DNA from: Mycolicibacterium sp. P1-18
Lineage (GTDB): Bacteria; Actinomycetota; Actinomycetes; Mycobacteriales; Mycobacteriaceae
Direction: 5' to 3'
DNA length: 64,000 bases
NCBI RefSeq assembly: GCF_008329535.1
Contig: NZ_NPKR01000015.1
Location: forward strand, 99,198-163,197
Below the pieces are notes generated by a model, which saw only the letters and a program-made list of their open reading frames with translations, was not told the origin of the DNA and searched no databases. Positions within the stretch are counted from its first letter, which is position 1. Each line of letters opens with the position of its first letter. Below, piece after piece: positions 1-9,098 of the stretch. A program made the translations under genes and the position numbers.

Positions 1-3000
1 CTCCGACCGGCTGCGGCGCAGGCTCCCCCCGCTGACGAAGTCGAGAAGGTTGGGCGTCACGCGACGGATGTCGAAGCGGGTCGTCAGCGCCTCGCCCAAC
101 GCCATGTCGCGACCGTCGACCTCGATCACCTCGTCGGCGGACAAGCCGGTCGCGTGGAGCCATCGCCGCACCGTGGCCTCGTCGTTGACGGCGTACACGC
201 CGAGGGAGTCGCCGACGGCATAGGTGACGCCGTGGGCGGAGACGTCGAAACCGAACTGCCGCACCTCCTTCGACGATCCCGGCGGGGTGAGCAGTACGTT
301 GCGGCTCAACGGTGCGTCGACCGGACTGGCCCTGGTGAACGGTGCGACGGGGCGCGGTTCGGCGGGAGTAACGGGGGTGCCGACCAGGGCGCAGATCCGG
401 TCGGTCCACTGCGCCATCGGCTCGGCGTCGTAGGCCTCGCAGTCGGCGCGTGCGGTGAGCTGGGTGGCCCCCAGCTCGCGCAGCCGGACGTCGACCGACC
501 GGGCGTGCCCGCAGAAGTCGTCGTAGGAGCGGTCACCGATGCCCAGCACCGCGTACCGCACCCCGTCGAGTGCCGGCGCGTCGGCCGAGGCCAGGCGGGC
601 CCAGAAATCCGCGCCGTTGTCCGGCGGCCCACCGGTGCCGAAGGTGCTCGTGACGACGAGGACGTCGCCGGCGTCGGCCAGGTCGGAGAGCTGGCACTGG
701 TCCATGTTGAGCATGCGGGCGGGTCCGAGCCGCTCGGCCACCCGGGCCGCGACGTCCTCGGCGGTGCCGGTCTGGGAGGCCCAGAGCACCAGCGGTCGTG
801 GCTCGGTCGACGGCGCCGTCGCAGCGTCGCCGAGTCGGGAGTAGGTGCCCGCCAGCAGACCGTCGACGTAGCAGCGCACCGAGGTGCCCACGGGCGCCCC
901 GCCGGGCAGCACGGGAACTCCTTGGGCATCCTGCGGCAGAGCACGGAAGAAGCCTGCGAGGTAATGCCTTTCGGCGTCGGTGAGGGCGGGCACGGGGTGG
1001 TCGTCGAGGCCCAGGGCCGACCCGACCGGGTGTAGCCGGCCGCCCGTGAGTTCGGCCGGGGCGGGCGGCGGTCCGGCCGGGCGCATCCGGACGGCGCACG
1101 CCTTGAACTCGGGTTGCAACGAGAAGGGGTCGACGGCGTCGGAGGTGACGGCGTTGACCGCGAGGTACTCGCCGTGCTCGTCGTTCCAGTGAAACGGGGC
1201 AAAGCAGTTGCCGGGGCGCACCCGGTCGGTGACCACGGCGGGCAGCACCGCGCGACCCCGCCGCGACGCGAGCTCGACGGGCTGGCCGTCGACGACGTTC
1301 AGCGCCTCGGCGTCGGCCGGATGGATCTCGACGAACGGTCCGTCGTCGAGCTTGTTGAGCGTGGCCACCTTGCCGGTCTTGGTCATGGTGTGCCATTGAT
1401 GTTGCAGCCGACCGGTGTTGAGCACCATCGGATAGTCGTCGTCGGGCATCTCGGCCGGCGGAAGGTGCGGCCGGGGGTGGAAGACGGCCCGCCGCGACGG
1501 GGTCGGGAAGGCGAGTCGGGGCCGATGACCGTCGGCGTCGACGAACGGGTCCTGGCTGACGCCGTCGTTGAGGTAGCGGATGGGGTGGCGGTCGACGTCG
1601 CCGCCCGGCTCGCCGGGTGGCGGTGCGGGCCACTGCACCGGACCGCGTCTCAACCGGTCGTAGTCGACGCCCCTGAGGTCGTAACCCGTTCGCGGATTGG
1701 AGAATTGGCGAATCTCGTCGAAGACCTCCTCGCTCGAGGCGTAGGCGAAGTGGTCGCCGAACCCGAGGTGCCCGGCGACCTGACAGATCAACTGCCAGTC
1801 CGGCCGGGCGTCGCCGTGGGCGGGGATGGCCTGCGGCAGCAACGTCATGGTGCGGTCGGAGTTGACCATCACCGCGTCGGCTTCGGCCCACAGCGTCGCG
1901 GGCAGGACCACGTCGGCGTAGTGATTGGTCGCCGTCGTCCGATAGGCGTCCTGGGTGACGACGAACTCCGCCGCTTCCAGACCGGAGATGACGGTACTTC
2001 GATTCGCCACGCTGGCAACGGGATTGGTGCAGATGATCCAGCACGCCTTGACGGTGCCGTCGGCCATCTGCTGGAACATGTCGATCGTGCCGGGGCCGAC
2101 GTCGGTGCGAATCGTGCCCGCCGGCACGCCCCACGCGCGCTCGACGAAGGCGCGATCCTCCGCGGAGGTCACCACCCGCTGACCCGGCAACCCCGGTCCC
2201 ATGTACCCCATCTCGCGCCCGCCCATGGCATTCGGCTGACCGGTCAGCGACAGGGGCCCGCTACCCGGGCGGCAGATCGCGCCGGTCGCCAGGTGGAGGT
2301 TGCAGATGGCGTTGGTGTTCCACGTGCCGTGGGTGCTCTGGTTGAGGCCCATCGTCCAGCAGGTCATCCAGTCGCCGGCGTCGGCGATCATCTGCGCCGC
2401 CCGTCGGATGTCGGCCTCGGCCAGACCGGTGATCCGTGCGACGACCTCGGGCGGATAGTCGGCGAGGAACTCCGGCATCGCGTCCCAGCCCTCGGTGTGT
2501 TCGGCGACGAACTCGGCGTCGACGGCCCCTTCGGACACCAGTAGATGAAGGATCCCGTTGAGCAGGGCCAGGTCGGTGCCGGGCGCGATCTGCAGGAACA
2601 GATCGGCCTTCTCGGCGGTCGTCGTGCGGCGAGGGTCGACCACGATGAGCTTGGCGCCGGCCGTGAGGCGTTCGGCCATGCGCAGGAAGAGGATCGGATG
2701 ACAGTCGGCCATGTTGGAGCCGACCACGAAGAACAGGTCGGTGGCGTCGACGTCGGCGTACGACCCGGGCGGGCCGTCCGCGCCGAGGGACTGCTTGTAA
2801 CCCGTTCCCGCACTTGCCATGCAGAGCCGCGAGTTCGACTCGATGTGCACCGTGCGCAGGAAGCCCTTGGCCAGCTTGGTCGCCAGATACTGCGCCTCGA
2901 TCGACATCTGGCCGGACACGTAGAGCGCCACCGCGTCGGGCCCGTGCTCGTCGACGATCGAGCGGAGCCGCCGCCCCGCCTCGGCGACCGCGTCGTCGAC

Positions 3001-3252
3001 CGGCGCAGGCACGGGCTCCTGGCCGCGCGACGGGCGCACCAGCGCCGAGCTCAGCCGGTCGCCGTCGGCGGCCATCATCTCGGCATGCGTGGCGCCCTTG
3101 GTACAGAGGCGACCGGCATTGGTGGGGTGCAACCCGTCCCCCGACACCCTGGCGATCACCGGGAGTCCGCCTGCGGTGTCGGTGCGCGTGTGGACCTCGA
3201 TGCCACAGCCGACACCGCAGTACGAGCACGCGGTTCTGGTCGTGACGGTCAC
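1..3252 (-). CDS. nasN: Assimilatory diflavin nitrate reductase (molybdopterin, FMN and FAD domains), 3' end cut by window edge
   Basis: The frame is open for 1084 codons to the window edge, so the C-terminus is missing. The N-terminus carries a 4Fe-4S ligand set (Cys9, Cys12, Cys16 in CSYCGVGC, then Cys50 in RLCTKG), followed by a molybdopterin oxidoreductase domain to about residue 750. A flavodoxin (FMN) domain starts near residue 812 (LVLWASQTGTAEDVAARV), and a sulfite-reductase-like FAD domain begins near residue 960. This matches the bifunctional nitrate reductase/sulfite reductase flavoprotein family, and M. smegmatis NasN is described as a monomeric diflavin assimilatory nitrate reductase. 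Likely reaction: cytoplasmic NAD(P)H-dependent reduction of nitrate to nitrite. The GTG start is 5 nt after the transporter stop, which suggests one operon. No twin-arginine signal is visible, which supports an assimilatory role. Confidence 0.9.
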   Translation of the reverse strand, partial: MTVTTRTACSYCGVGCGIEVHTRTDTAGGLPVIARVSGDGLHPTNAGRLCTKGATHAEMMAADGDRLSSALVRPSRGQEPVPAPVDDAVAEAGRRLRSIVDEHGPDAVALYVSGQMSIEAQYLATKLAKGFLRTVHIESNSRLCMASAGTGYKQSLGADGPPGSYADVDATDLFFVVGSNMADCHPILFLRMAERLTAGAKLIVVDPRRTTTAEKADLFLQIAPGTDLALLNGILHLLVSEGAVDAEFVAEHTEGWDAMPEFLADYPPEVVARITGLAEADIRRAAQMIADAGDWMTCWTMGLNQSTHGTWNTNAICNLHLATGAICRPGSGPLSLTGQPNAMGGREMGYMGPGLPGQRVVTSAEDRAFVERAWGVPAGTIRTDVGPGTIDMFQQMADGTVKACWIICTNPVASVANRSTVISGLEAAEFVVTQDAYRTTATNHYADVVLPATLWAEADAVMVNSDRTMTLLPQAIPAHGDARPDWQLICQVAGHLGFGDHFAYASSEEVFDEIRQFSNPRTGYDLRGVDYDRLRRGPVQWPAPPPGEPGGDVDRHPIRYLNDGVSQDPFVDADGHRPRLAFPTPSRRAVFHPRPHLPPAEMPDDDYPMVLNTGRLQHQWHTMTKTGKVATLNKLDDGPFVEIHPADAEALNVVDGQPVELASRRGRAVLPAVVTDRVRPGNCFAPFHWNDEHGEYLAVNAVTSDAVDPFSLQPEFKACAVRMRPAGPPPAPAELTGGRLHPVGSALGLDDHPVPALTDAERHYLAGFFRALPQDAQGVPVLPGGAPVGTSVRCYVDGLLAGTYSRLGDAATAPSTEPRPLVLWASQTGTAEDVAARVAERLGPARMLNMDQCQLSDLADAGDVLVVTSTFGTGGPPDNGADFWARLASADAPALDGVRYAVLGIGDRSYDDFCGHARSVDVRLRELGATQLTARADCEAYDAEPMAQWTDRICALVGTPVTPAEPRPVAPFTRASPVDAPLSRNVLLTPPGSSKEVRQFGFDVSAHGVTYAVGDSLGVYAVNDEATVRRWLHATGLSADEVIEVDGRDMALGEALTTRFDIRRVTPNLLDFVSGGSLRRSRSE

Positions 3253-3257
3253 GCCGC

Positions 3258-4691
3258 TCAGCCCGCGGTGACGGGTTCGGGTGCCCTGCCGACGTTCTCG
3301 CCAGTCCGGGACTGGGTCGTCATCCGCAGGAAGACGACCCAGGTGGTCACGGCGCAGACGACGTAGAAGCCCAGGAACACCCAGAACGCATTGGTCGCGG
3401 ACTTCGCGTCACCGACGTAGGACGCGCGGAGCACGATGTTGATGAACACCCCGCCCAGCGCGCCGACCGCTCCGGCGAACCCGATCAGCGCACCCGACAT
3501 GCTGCGCGACCACGACGCCCTCTCCTCGCGACTCCACCCGTCACGCCCCTGGGCCTTCGCCTCGAAGATGGACGGAATCATCTTGTAGGTAGAGCCGTTT
3601 CCGATGCCGGACAGGATGAACAGCAGGATGAAGCCGACGACGTAGGCGCCCAGCTGACCACCGCTGGGGGCGCCCTTCTGCGCGTCGTCGAGCACGCCCG
3701 CGCCGACGAGGATGCCGGCCGCGAAGATCATCGCGACGAAGACGTACATCGTCACCTTGCCGCCTCCGACGCGGTCGGCGAGCTTGCCGCCGAACGGTCG
3801 GGCGACCGACCCGAGCAACGGCCCGATGAAGGCGATCTGGGCGGCGTGCAGGGACGCCTGCGCCGCGGTGTCGCCGCCCGCGAGGTAGTTGATCTGCATG
3901 ACCTGGCCGAAGGCGAAGCTGAATCCGATGAACGAGCCGAACGTGCCGATGTAGAGGAAGCTCATCACCCATGAGTCGCGGTAGCGCAACGCCTCGAGCA
4001 TCGCCCCGAGGTTGGACCGCTGGTTGCGGAGGTTGTCCATGAAGAACGCCGCACCGAGCGCGGCCACGGCGATCGCGACGAGGTAGACGGCACAGACGAT
4101 TTCGGGTGCGGTGTTGCTGATCGCGGCGATGACGAACAGCCCGACGAGCTGGATGACCGGAACGCCGATGTTGCCGCCGCCGGCGTTGAGTCCCAACGCC
4201 CAGCCCTTGAGCCGCTGGGGATAGAAGGCGTTGATGTTGGTCATCGACGAGGCGAAGTTGCCGCCGCCGAAGCCGGCGAACGCGGCCACCACCATGAACG
4301 TCGTGTAGCTGGTGTCGGGTTGCGTCATCACGTACAGCGTCAGCAGCGTCGGGATCAACAGCAGCAGCGCGCTGACGATGGTCCAGTTGCGGCCGCCGAA
4401 GCGGGCCGGTGCGACGGTGTACGGAATGCGCATGAAGGCACCGACCAGCGTCGGCATCGCCACCAGGTAGAACTTGCCCGCGGCGTCGACGTGGTAGACG
4501 GCCTGGGGCATGAACAGCACCATCACCGACCAGATCGACCAGATCGAGAAGCCCACGTGTTCGGCGACGATGGACCAGATCAGATTGCGCTTGGCGACGT
4601 CCCTTCCGGCGGGCGCGGTTCCCCGTCCCTCCCAGGCGTCGACGTCCTCGGCGTCCCATGTCTCGATGTTGCGGTCGCGGTTGAGCGGCAT
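3258..4691 (-). CDS. NarK/NasA-type nitrate/nitrite MFS transporter
   Basis: This 477-residue protein has about 12 hydrophobic segments and both glycine-rich nitrate signatures of the NNP family (GGGNFASSMTNINAFYP and GLNAGGGNIGVPV). It should import nitrate or exchange nitrate and nitrite at the cytoplasmic membrane. The start is ATG with a well-placed AGGAGA about 8 nt upstream. The adjacent diflavin nitrate reductase makes nitrate uptake for assimilation the likely job. The 152 bp upstream holds the inverted repeat listed separately. NarK-family members are hard to divide into symporters and antiporters by sequence, so the mode is not assigned. Confidence 0.9.
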   Translation of the reverse strand: MPLNRDRNIETWDAEDVDAWEGRGTAPAGRDVAKRNLIWSIVAEHVGFSIWSIWSVMVLFMPQAVYHVDAAGKFYLVAMPTLVGAFMRIPYTVAPARFGGRNWTIVSALLLLIPTLLTLYVMTQPDTSYTTFMVVAAFAGFGGGNFASSMTNINAFYPQRLKGWALGLNAGGGNIGVPVIQLVGLFVIAAISNTAPEIVCAVYLVAIAVAALGAAFFMDNLRNQRSNLGAMLEALRYRDSWVMSFLYIGTFGSFIGFSFAFGQVMQINYLAGGDTAAQASLHAAQIAFIGPLLGSVARPFGGKLADRVGGGKVTMYVFVAMIFAAGILVGAGVLDDAQKGAPSGGQLGAYVVGFILLFILSGIGNGSTYKMIPSIFEAKAQGRDGWSREERASWSRSMSGALIGFAGAVGALGGVFINIVLRASYVGDAKSATNAFWVFLGFYVVCAVTTWVVFLRMTTQSRTGENVGRAPEPVTAG

Positions 4692-4780
4692 TTCTGATTC
4701 TCCTCTAGAGGTGTCGAATCAGATTTACGGCCAAGCCATGCCGCATCCGTTGCCCGGCGGTGTCGAGTGTGTCAACAGTG

Positions 4781-4810
4781 CCTCACGAGCGGTCGAGACG
4801 CCCCGTGAGG
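4781..4810. promoter_or_regulatory. Inverted repeat upstream of the nitrate transporter gene
   Basis: CCTCACG (4781-4787) is followed 16 nt later by CGTGAGG (4804-4810), a perfect 7-bp inverted repeat about 90-120 nt before the transporter ATG. It is also just downstream of the DUF1206 stop. It could be an operator for nitrogen control or a weak terminator stem for the DUF1206 gene; the sequence alone does not decide. Confidence 0.35.
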
Positions 4811-4843
4811 CGACGCCGTCCGATCACGAACGAGGTTGCGCCG

Positions 4844-5617
4844 TCACATGTCTGCGTGGCGGGCCCGAACGAAGCCGTACGCGCCGTAGGCGGCCAGTCC
4901 GACCGCGGCCAGCAGCAGCAGGAACTTGCCGAACGGTGCTGCGCCGAGGGTCTTCACCGCGGAGTCGACGCCGGAGGCCTTCGCCGGGTCCGCGGTGAAG
5001 GTGGCGACGATGACGAGGATGCCCGCACCCGCGAGGACGAGGCCCTTCGCGGCGTATCCGATGATGCCCACCCAGGTGACGGCGGTGCCACCCGACACGT
5101 CGAGGTCCTTGAAGAACTTCTTGGTGACGCCCTTGTACACGTGGTAGCCGCCGACGGCGATGATGCCCAGCGCGACGACGATCAGCACGGCCTTGCCCCA
5201 CCCGGACTTCATCATCTCGGCGCTCAGGCCGGCGTTCTGCTGGCCGCTGGACTTGCCGCTGCCCACCGCGAACCTGCCGGCCGAGAAGGCCAGCGAGAGA
5301 TAGACGACCCCCACGGCGGCGGACTTCACCCGATGCTTGGCGTCGTCTTCGAGGAACGTCTCGACGAGGTACCACACGCCGAGGGCCCCGAGGACGACGG
5401 CGGCCACCCACAGCATCACCGCGCCGCCGGGTTGGGCGGCGAGCGTCGCGAGCGCGCCGGACTGGTCGGCGTTGCCGCCGGTGCCCAGCGCCAAGCGCGC
5501 GACGATGAAGGCGATCAGAAGGTGCAGGAGTCCGCTGGCCGCAAAGCCCGCTCGCGCCGCGCGTTCGAACCAGACGTTGTCGTGGGCGGTGTGAGCCGCC
5601 GACCGGGTGTCGACCAT
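4844..5617 (-). CDS. DUF1206 integral membrane protein
   Basis: This 257-residue polytopic protein has about six transmembrane helices arranged as three repeated two-helix units, as in the DUF1206 family of actinobacteria. No biochemical function is established for the family. The ATG at 5617 (MVDTRSAAHTAHDN) is chosen over an in-frame codon 102 nt further upstream because the extension is not membrane-like and runs toward the hairpin at 5691-5721. The gene lies between the repeat-rich exoprotein and the nitrate genes and is probably its own transcription unit. Confidence 0.8.
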   Translation of the reverse strand: MVDTRSAAHTAHDNVWFERAARAGFAASGLLHLLIAFIVARLALGTGGNADQSGALATLAAQPGGAVMLWVAAVVLGALGVWYLVETFLEDDAKHRVKSAAVGVVYLSLAFSAGRFAVGSGKSSGQQNAGLSAEMMKSGWGKAVLIVVALGIIAVGGYHVYKGVTKKFFKDLDVSGGTAVTWVGIIGYAAKGLVLAGAGILVIVATFTADPAKASGVDSAVKTLGAAPFGKFLLLLAAVGLAAYGAYGFVRARHADM

Positions 5618-5690
5618 GGCCCGGGTGTACCCAGGGCTCGCCGCGCGCCAAACCGAAATATTGACGGCAAAGTAGACGGATCGCACACGA

Positions 5691-5721
5691 CGGTGGGCCC
5701 CTCCACCGGAGGGGCCCACCG
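5691..5721 (-). terminator. Long GC-rich hairpin, probable U-less terminator of the repeat exoprotein gene
   Basis: CGGTGGGCCCCTCC (5691-5704) pairs perfectly with GGAGGGGCCCACCG (5708-5721) around a 3-nt loop, giving a 14-bp stem 22 nt past the stop codon at 5743. No T-run follows on the minus strand. Such U-less hairpins are common candidate terminators in mycobacteria. Confidence 0.65.
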
Positions 5722-5742
5722 CCTTCTACGTGCTGCTACCTG

Positions 5743-8295
5743 CTACTTGTCGTCGCCGCCCTTGGAGGCGCCGGACTCGCCGCCTGCGGAGCCGGACTTG
5801 GCCTCGCCGCCGGCGGTGGCCGATGCGCCGCCGCCTTCGCTACCGGAGCTGGAGCTGGCCGCCTTGGTCTTCGGCTCGGCCTTGTTGGCACCGGTGGTGG
5901 AGGTCGCCTCCTTGGCGTCCTTCTTGGCCTCCTTGGCCGCCGCCTTCGCGTCCTGCTTGGCCTCCTTGGCTGCCGCCTTCGACTCCTGCTTGGCCTCCTT
6001 GGCGTCCTGCTTGTCCTGCGTGTCGGAGCTCTCGCTGGCCGTCGACGCGGTGCTCAAGGCGGACGACGTCGTGGAGTCGGCGTCCTCCTTCTCCGGTGCC
6101 GCCGTGATCGCCGCCGGGCTGGACTTGGCCAGCTTGAGCGTCGCGTTCGGCGAACTCGTCGTCAGCGCCGAGATGTCGGACGGTCCACTCTGCTCCGTGG
6201 TGGAGGTGGTGGACGGTCCGGCGATGATTCCCGCCGCCGTGTTCAGCGTGGTGCCGACCGTGCCGGCCACCTGGTTGGCACTCGCCAGCCCGGTGGCGCC
6301 CACGGCGCCGACGGTCGCGAGACCCTGTGCCGCGGTGGCCGCTCCACCGGCGAGCGCCTGCGCACCGGTCGCCGCGCCGTACGCCACACCCTGGGCGACG
6401 GTCGCCGCCGTGTAGGCGAGCGCCTGCGCGCCGGTGGCGGTGGCGCCGGCGAGAGCCTGCGCTCCCGTCGCCGCGCCGTATGCGAGAGCCTGAGCGGCCG
6501 TCGCCCCGGCACCGGCGAGCCCCTGCGCCAGCCCGTTCACGCCGCCCGTCGCCAGCGACGCGAGCGCCGCCGCGTAGTTGCCCGGGTTCAGCGGGTTGGC
6601 GAGGATGGCCGCGATGGCGCCTATTCCGCCGGCCGCGAACGCAACTCCGGCATTGCCGGCCGCCGCCAGACCCGTGGCTCCGGTGACGCCGAGACCCTGA
6701 AGGAACGTGGCACCCGTGGTGTTGAGGGCCGCGAGACCCGTGGCACCCGTGACGCCGATGCCCTGGAGGGCGGTCGCGCCGGTGACGCCGATGCCCTGGA
6801 GCGCGGTGGCTCCGGTGACTCCGGCCGCCTGCAGACCGGTAGCGCCGGTGACGCCCAGGCCCTGCAGGCCGACGGCTGCGGTGTTCGTGACGCCCGCGAG
6901 CGTCTGCGCACCGGCCAGACCCGTGCCCGCGAGGACCACGGCGGCTGCGCCGGCGAGGTCACCCGGGGTGAGGGCCAGCGTCGAGACCGGCTGATCGTCG
7001 GCGACGAGGGCGGCGGTCCGGTTCGTGGCGTCGGCGGCCGCGGGGGCGGGGCCACCGATCGCCAGTCCGAGCGCCGTCGTGATCGCGGTCAGCAGCGTCG
7101 CACCGACGCCGCCCACCGTGGCCAACGTGGTCGCGCCCGCCGCACCGAGGCCGGCCAGCGCTTGCGCGCCGCCGCCCACCGACGAGGCGAGGGTGATCGC
7201 GCCGGCCTGGCCGAGCGTGGCCAGTGCGGTGCCGCCCGCCGTGTTCAGCGTGGCGAGGCCCGCCGCGACGGTGCCGCCGAGGCCGGCCAGACCCAGGGCG
7301 CCGGTGGCGCCGAGGCCGGCCAGACCGGTCGTCAGTCCGACCGACGTGCCGGTCAGGAGCGAGCCGAGGGCCACTGCGTAGTTCGCGGGGTTCAACGGGT
7401 TGGCCAGGATGGCCGTCAGCGCGCCGACTCCACCACCGGCGATGGCGGCGCCTGCGCCACCAAGGGTCGCCAGTCCCGAAGCGCCTACGGCACCAAGGGT
7501 TCCCAGGCCGGTGCCGATCGTCGCACCGATGCCCGCGAGCGCCTGCGCACCGGCGGTACCCAGCCCGGCGAGGCCGATGGTCCCGGCGGCGCCGAGACCC
7601 GAGAGGGCGGTCGTGATGCCAGCGCCGACGCCGGCCAGAGCCTGCGTGCCTGCGGTGGCCAGACCGACGTAACCCTGGCTCAGGGCGATGGCCGCCCCGG
7701 TCGCCAGCGTGCCGATGGCGGAGAGCACGTCGGGGGCCAGATCGGCCAGTGCGTTACCGATGGCCGTGTTCAGCGTGGTGCCCGCCGTGCCGATGGTGGC
7801 GAGCAAGTTGGTGCCCAACGCACCCACCGCGAAGTTCGCCAGGCTGCCCGTCACCCCGAGTCCCAACGCGGCCTGACTGAGGCCCTGGCTCCCACCGGCG
7901 ATCAGCAGGGCGAGCGCGGCCGGGTAGGCGCCCGGGTTCAACGGGTTGGAGGCGATGGTCGCGAGTGCGCCGAGGGTGGTCGCCGACAGCGTCGTGCCGG
8001 CGATTCCGATGGTCTGGTTGAGCGCGGTGCCGGCGGCACCGAAGTTGTTCAGAGCGTTGGTGCCCGTGATGCCGAGGCCCTGAGCGCCCTGCGCCAGCGC
8101 GAGCGTGGCGCCGGAGGTCAGGTCGGCGAGCGCCTGAGCCAGACCGGTGGGCGTGTACTCGGCGAAGACCGTCGAGATCTGGTCTGCCTTCATGGACAGA
8201 CTGGGCGGAGTCGGCGTCAGGGGAGCAATCGCGATGGCGCTGGCTCCGACGAGAGCGATGCCTGCTGTGAGTGGTGAGCGAATGGCGCGTTGCAT
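5743..8295 (-). CDS. Secreted Ala/Gly-rich protein of 11-residue repeats with NPLNP modules and Lys-rich tail
   Basis: I do not recognise this 850-residue protein as a named family. Residues 1-25 look like a Sec signal peptide (MQRAIRSPLTAGIALVGASA then IAIAP). Most of residues 60-680 is a repeat with 11-residue periodicity, loosely GxGxTGAxALx, clearest at 480-545 (GIGVTGATALQ units) and 600-670 (ALAYGAATGAQ units). Three modules with NPLNPxxYxxAL interrupt it near residues 117, 299 and 567. Residues 755-797 are a charged Lys/Ala/Glu helix (KEAKQESKAAAKEAK), followed by a Ser/Gly tail. The ATG at 8295 has GGAG 8 nt upstream. It lacks a PE or PPE domain, so it is not a PE-PGRS protein despite its composition. 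Surface attachment or adhesion through the Lys-rich tail (compare HBHA) is only a guess. Confidence 0.8.
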   Translation of the reverse strand: MQRAIRSPLTAGIALVGASAIAIAPLTPTPPSLSMKADQISTVFAEYTPTGLAQALADLTSGATLALAQGAQGLGITGTNALNNFGAAGTALNQTIGIAGTTLSATTLGALATIASNPLNPGAYPAALALLIAGGSQGLSQAALGLGVTGSLANFAVGALGTNLLATIGTAGTTLNTAIGNALADLAPDVLSAIGTLATGAAIALSQGYVGLATAGTQALAGVGAGITTALSGLGAAGTIGLAGLGTAGAQALAGIGATIGTGLGTLGAVGASGLATLGGAGAAIAGGGVGALTAILANPLNPANYAVALGSLLTGTSVGLTTGLAGLGATGALGLAGLGGTVAAGLATLNTAGGTALATLGQAGAITLASSVGGGAQALAGLGAAGATTLATVGGVGATLLTAITTALGLAIGGPAPAAADATNRTAALVADDQPVSTLALTPGDLAGAAAVVLAGTGLAGAQTLAGVTNTAAVGLQGLGVTGATGLQAAGVTGATALQGIGVTGATALQGIGVTGATGLAALNTTGATFLQGLGVTGATGLAAAGNAGVAFAAGGIGAIAAILANPLNPGNYAAALASLATGGVNGLAQGLAGAGATAAQALAYGAATGAQALAGATATGAQALAYTAATVAQGVAYGAATGAQALAGGAATAAQGLATVGAVGATGLASANQVAGTVGTTLNTAAGIIAGPSTTSTTEQSGPSDISALTTSSPNATLKLAKSSPAAITAAPEKEDADSTTSSALSTASTASESSDTQDKQDAKEAKQESKAAAKEAKQDAKAAAKEAKKDAKEATSTTGANKAEPKTKAASSSSGSEGGGASATAGGEAKSGSAGGESGASKGGDDK
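6661..6858 (-). repeat. Tightest 33-bp/11-residue repeat array inside the exoprotein gene
   Basis: This stretch encodes residues about 480-545, six consecutive 11-residue units of the form GxGVTGATxLQ. The underlying DNA repeats at 33-bp steps, with near-identical GTGACGCC...CTGGAG words on the plus strand. It could slip in replication, so unit number may vary between strains. Confidence 0.7.
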
Positions 8296-9098
8296 GTGAA
8301 TCTCCTGCGTTGGGATGAGACCGATGGGCAAACTTTATAACTTCGTAATGGTCAGATGCACTACTTTGCTGGAGAAATTTTTCAAACCGCTGATCGATCT
8401 TGAAATTCATTTGCTGGACGGCGCCAATGGCGGCTTGCCGGGCCGGCCAAAGCGGCGCTTCTGGCAAAGTCGGCGGTCACGAGCCCCGAACGTGCCACGT
8501 CATCTCAGCAACACCTTTTCGACGCCTCCGAGATGGCCGTCCGACGCACCCGGCGGCAAGGAACCGCAGATCACGGACGTAGCCGCCGTGGCGGAGTCGG
8601 CGGCAGTATGCAAGGACGGGCAGTTTTGGCAATACGGTGACGGCGACGACAGCCTGCGGTCCACCATGGCCTGGCTCACTACCGTCAGAGGACCGCTGAA
8701 TTCGCCGGCCAAGGGAGCGCCGCCGGCCGGTTCCGGCGGCCGCACGAGAGCCATCCGGTGTGTCGCAGCCAGGTCCGGAGCCGAATGACCCCCGAACGGA
8801 CCCCATCACACCAGGGAGATCGCCGACTACGCCGCCAGACCCGGGCGGGACGCCGATGGTGACGTCGAGGCCGTCGGGAACCAGTCCCCGACGGATCTCG
8901 TCGCCGCCATTGGTCCGCCATTCCGGAATAGTCGCAGGTCACGCGTATTGCTGCAATTCAAACATAGAGATTTCGCCATGCCCAACCATTTGCGATCATG
9001 ATGTTCGAAAGCGTGCAAATGGAATGTTCTACGGTTTGTTCGACCATTGATGAGTTCGCCAGTAGCAAATGAAATTGACGTCACCGTCGATGGTGGGA
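8296..9098. other. 803-bp gene-poor spacer
   Basis: No convincing coding sequence is seen here. Short open frames on both strands lack family features. Two patches are distinctly AT-rich for this genome: 8320-8420, which should hold the promoter of the repeat exoprotein gene on the minus strand, and 8930-9070, just past the stress-protein stop. An 8-bp GC hairpin (GCCGCCGG at 8719-8726, CCGGCGGC at 8733-8740) lies between them. A small RNA cannot be excluded. Confidence 0.5.

Noticed and set aside
1114..2544. Plus-strand frame antisense to the nitrate reductase
   Set aside because: Composition and lack of motifs show it is a shadow of the reductase gene, whose own frame runs through to the window edge.
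5743..8295. PE-PGRS assignment for the Gly/Ala-rich protein
   Set aside because: There is no N-terminal PE domain; instead a Sec signal peptide and 11-residue periodicity are seen.
8315..8788. 157-codon plus-strand frame in the spacer upstream of the repeat exoprotein gene
   Set aside because: No ribosome site, no family features, and it covers the AT-rich promoter patch of the divergent gene.
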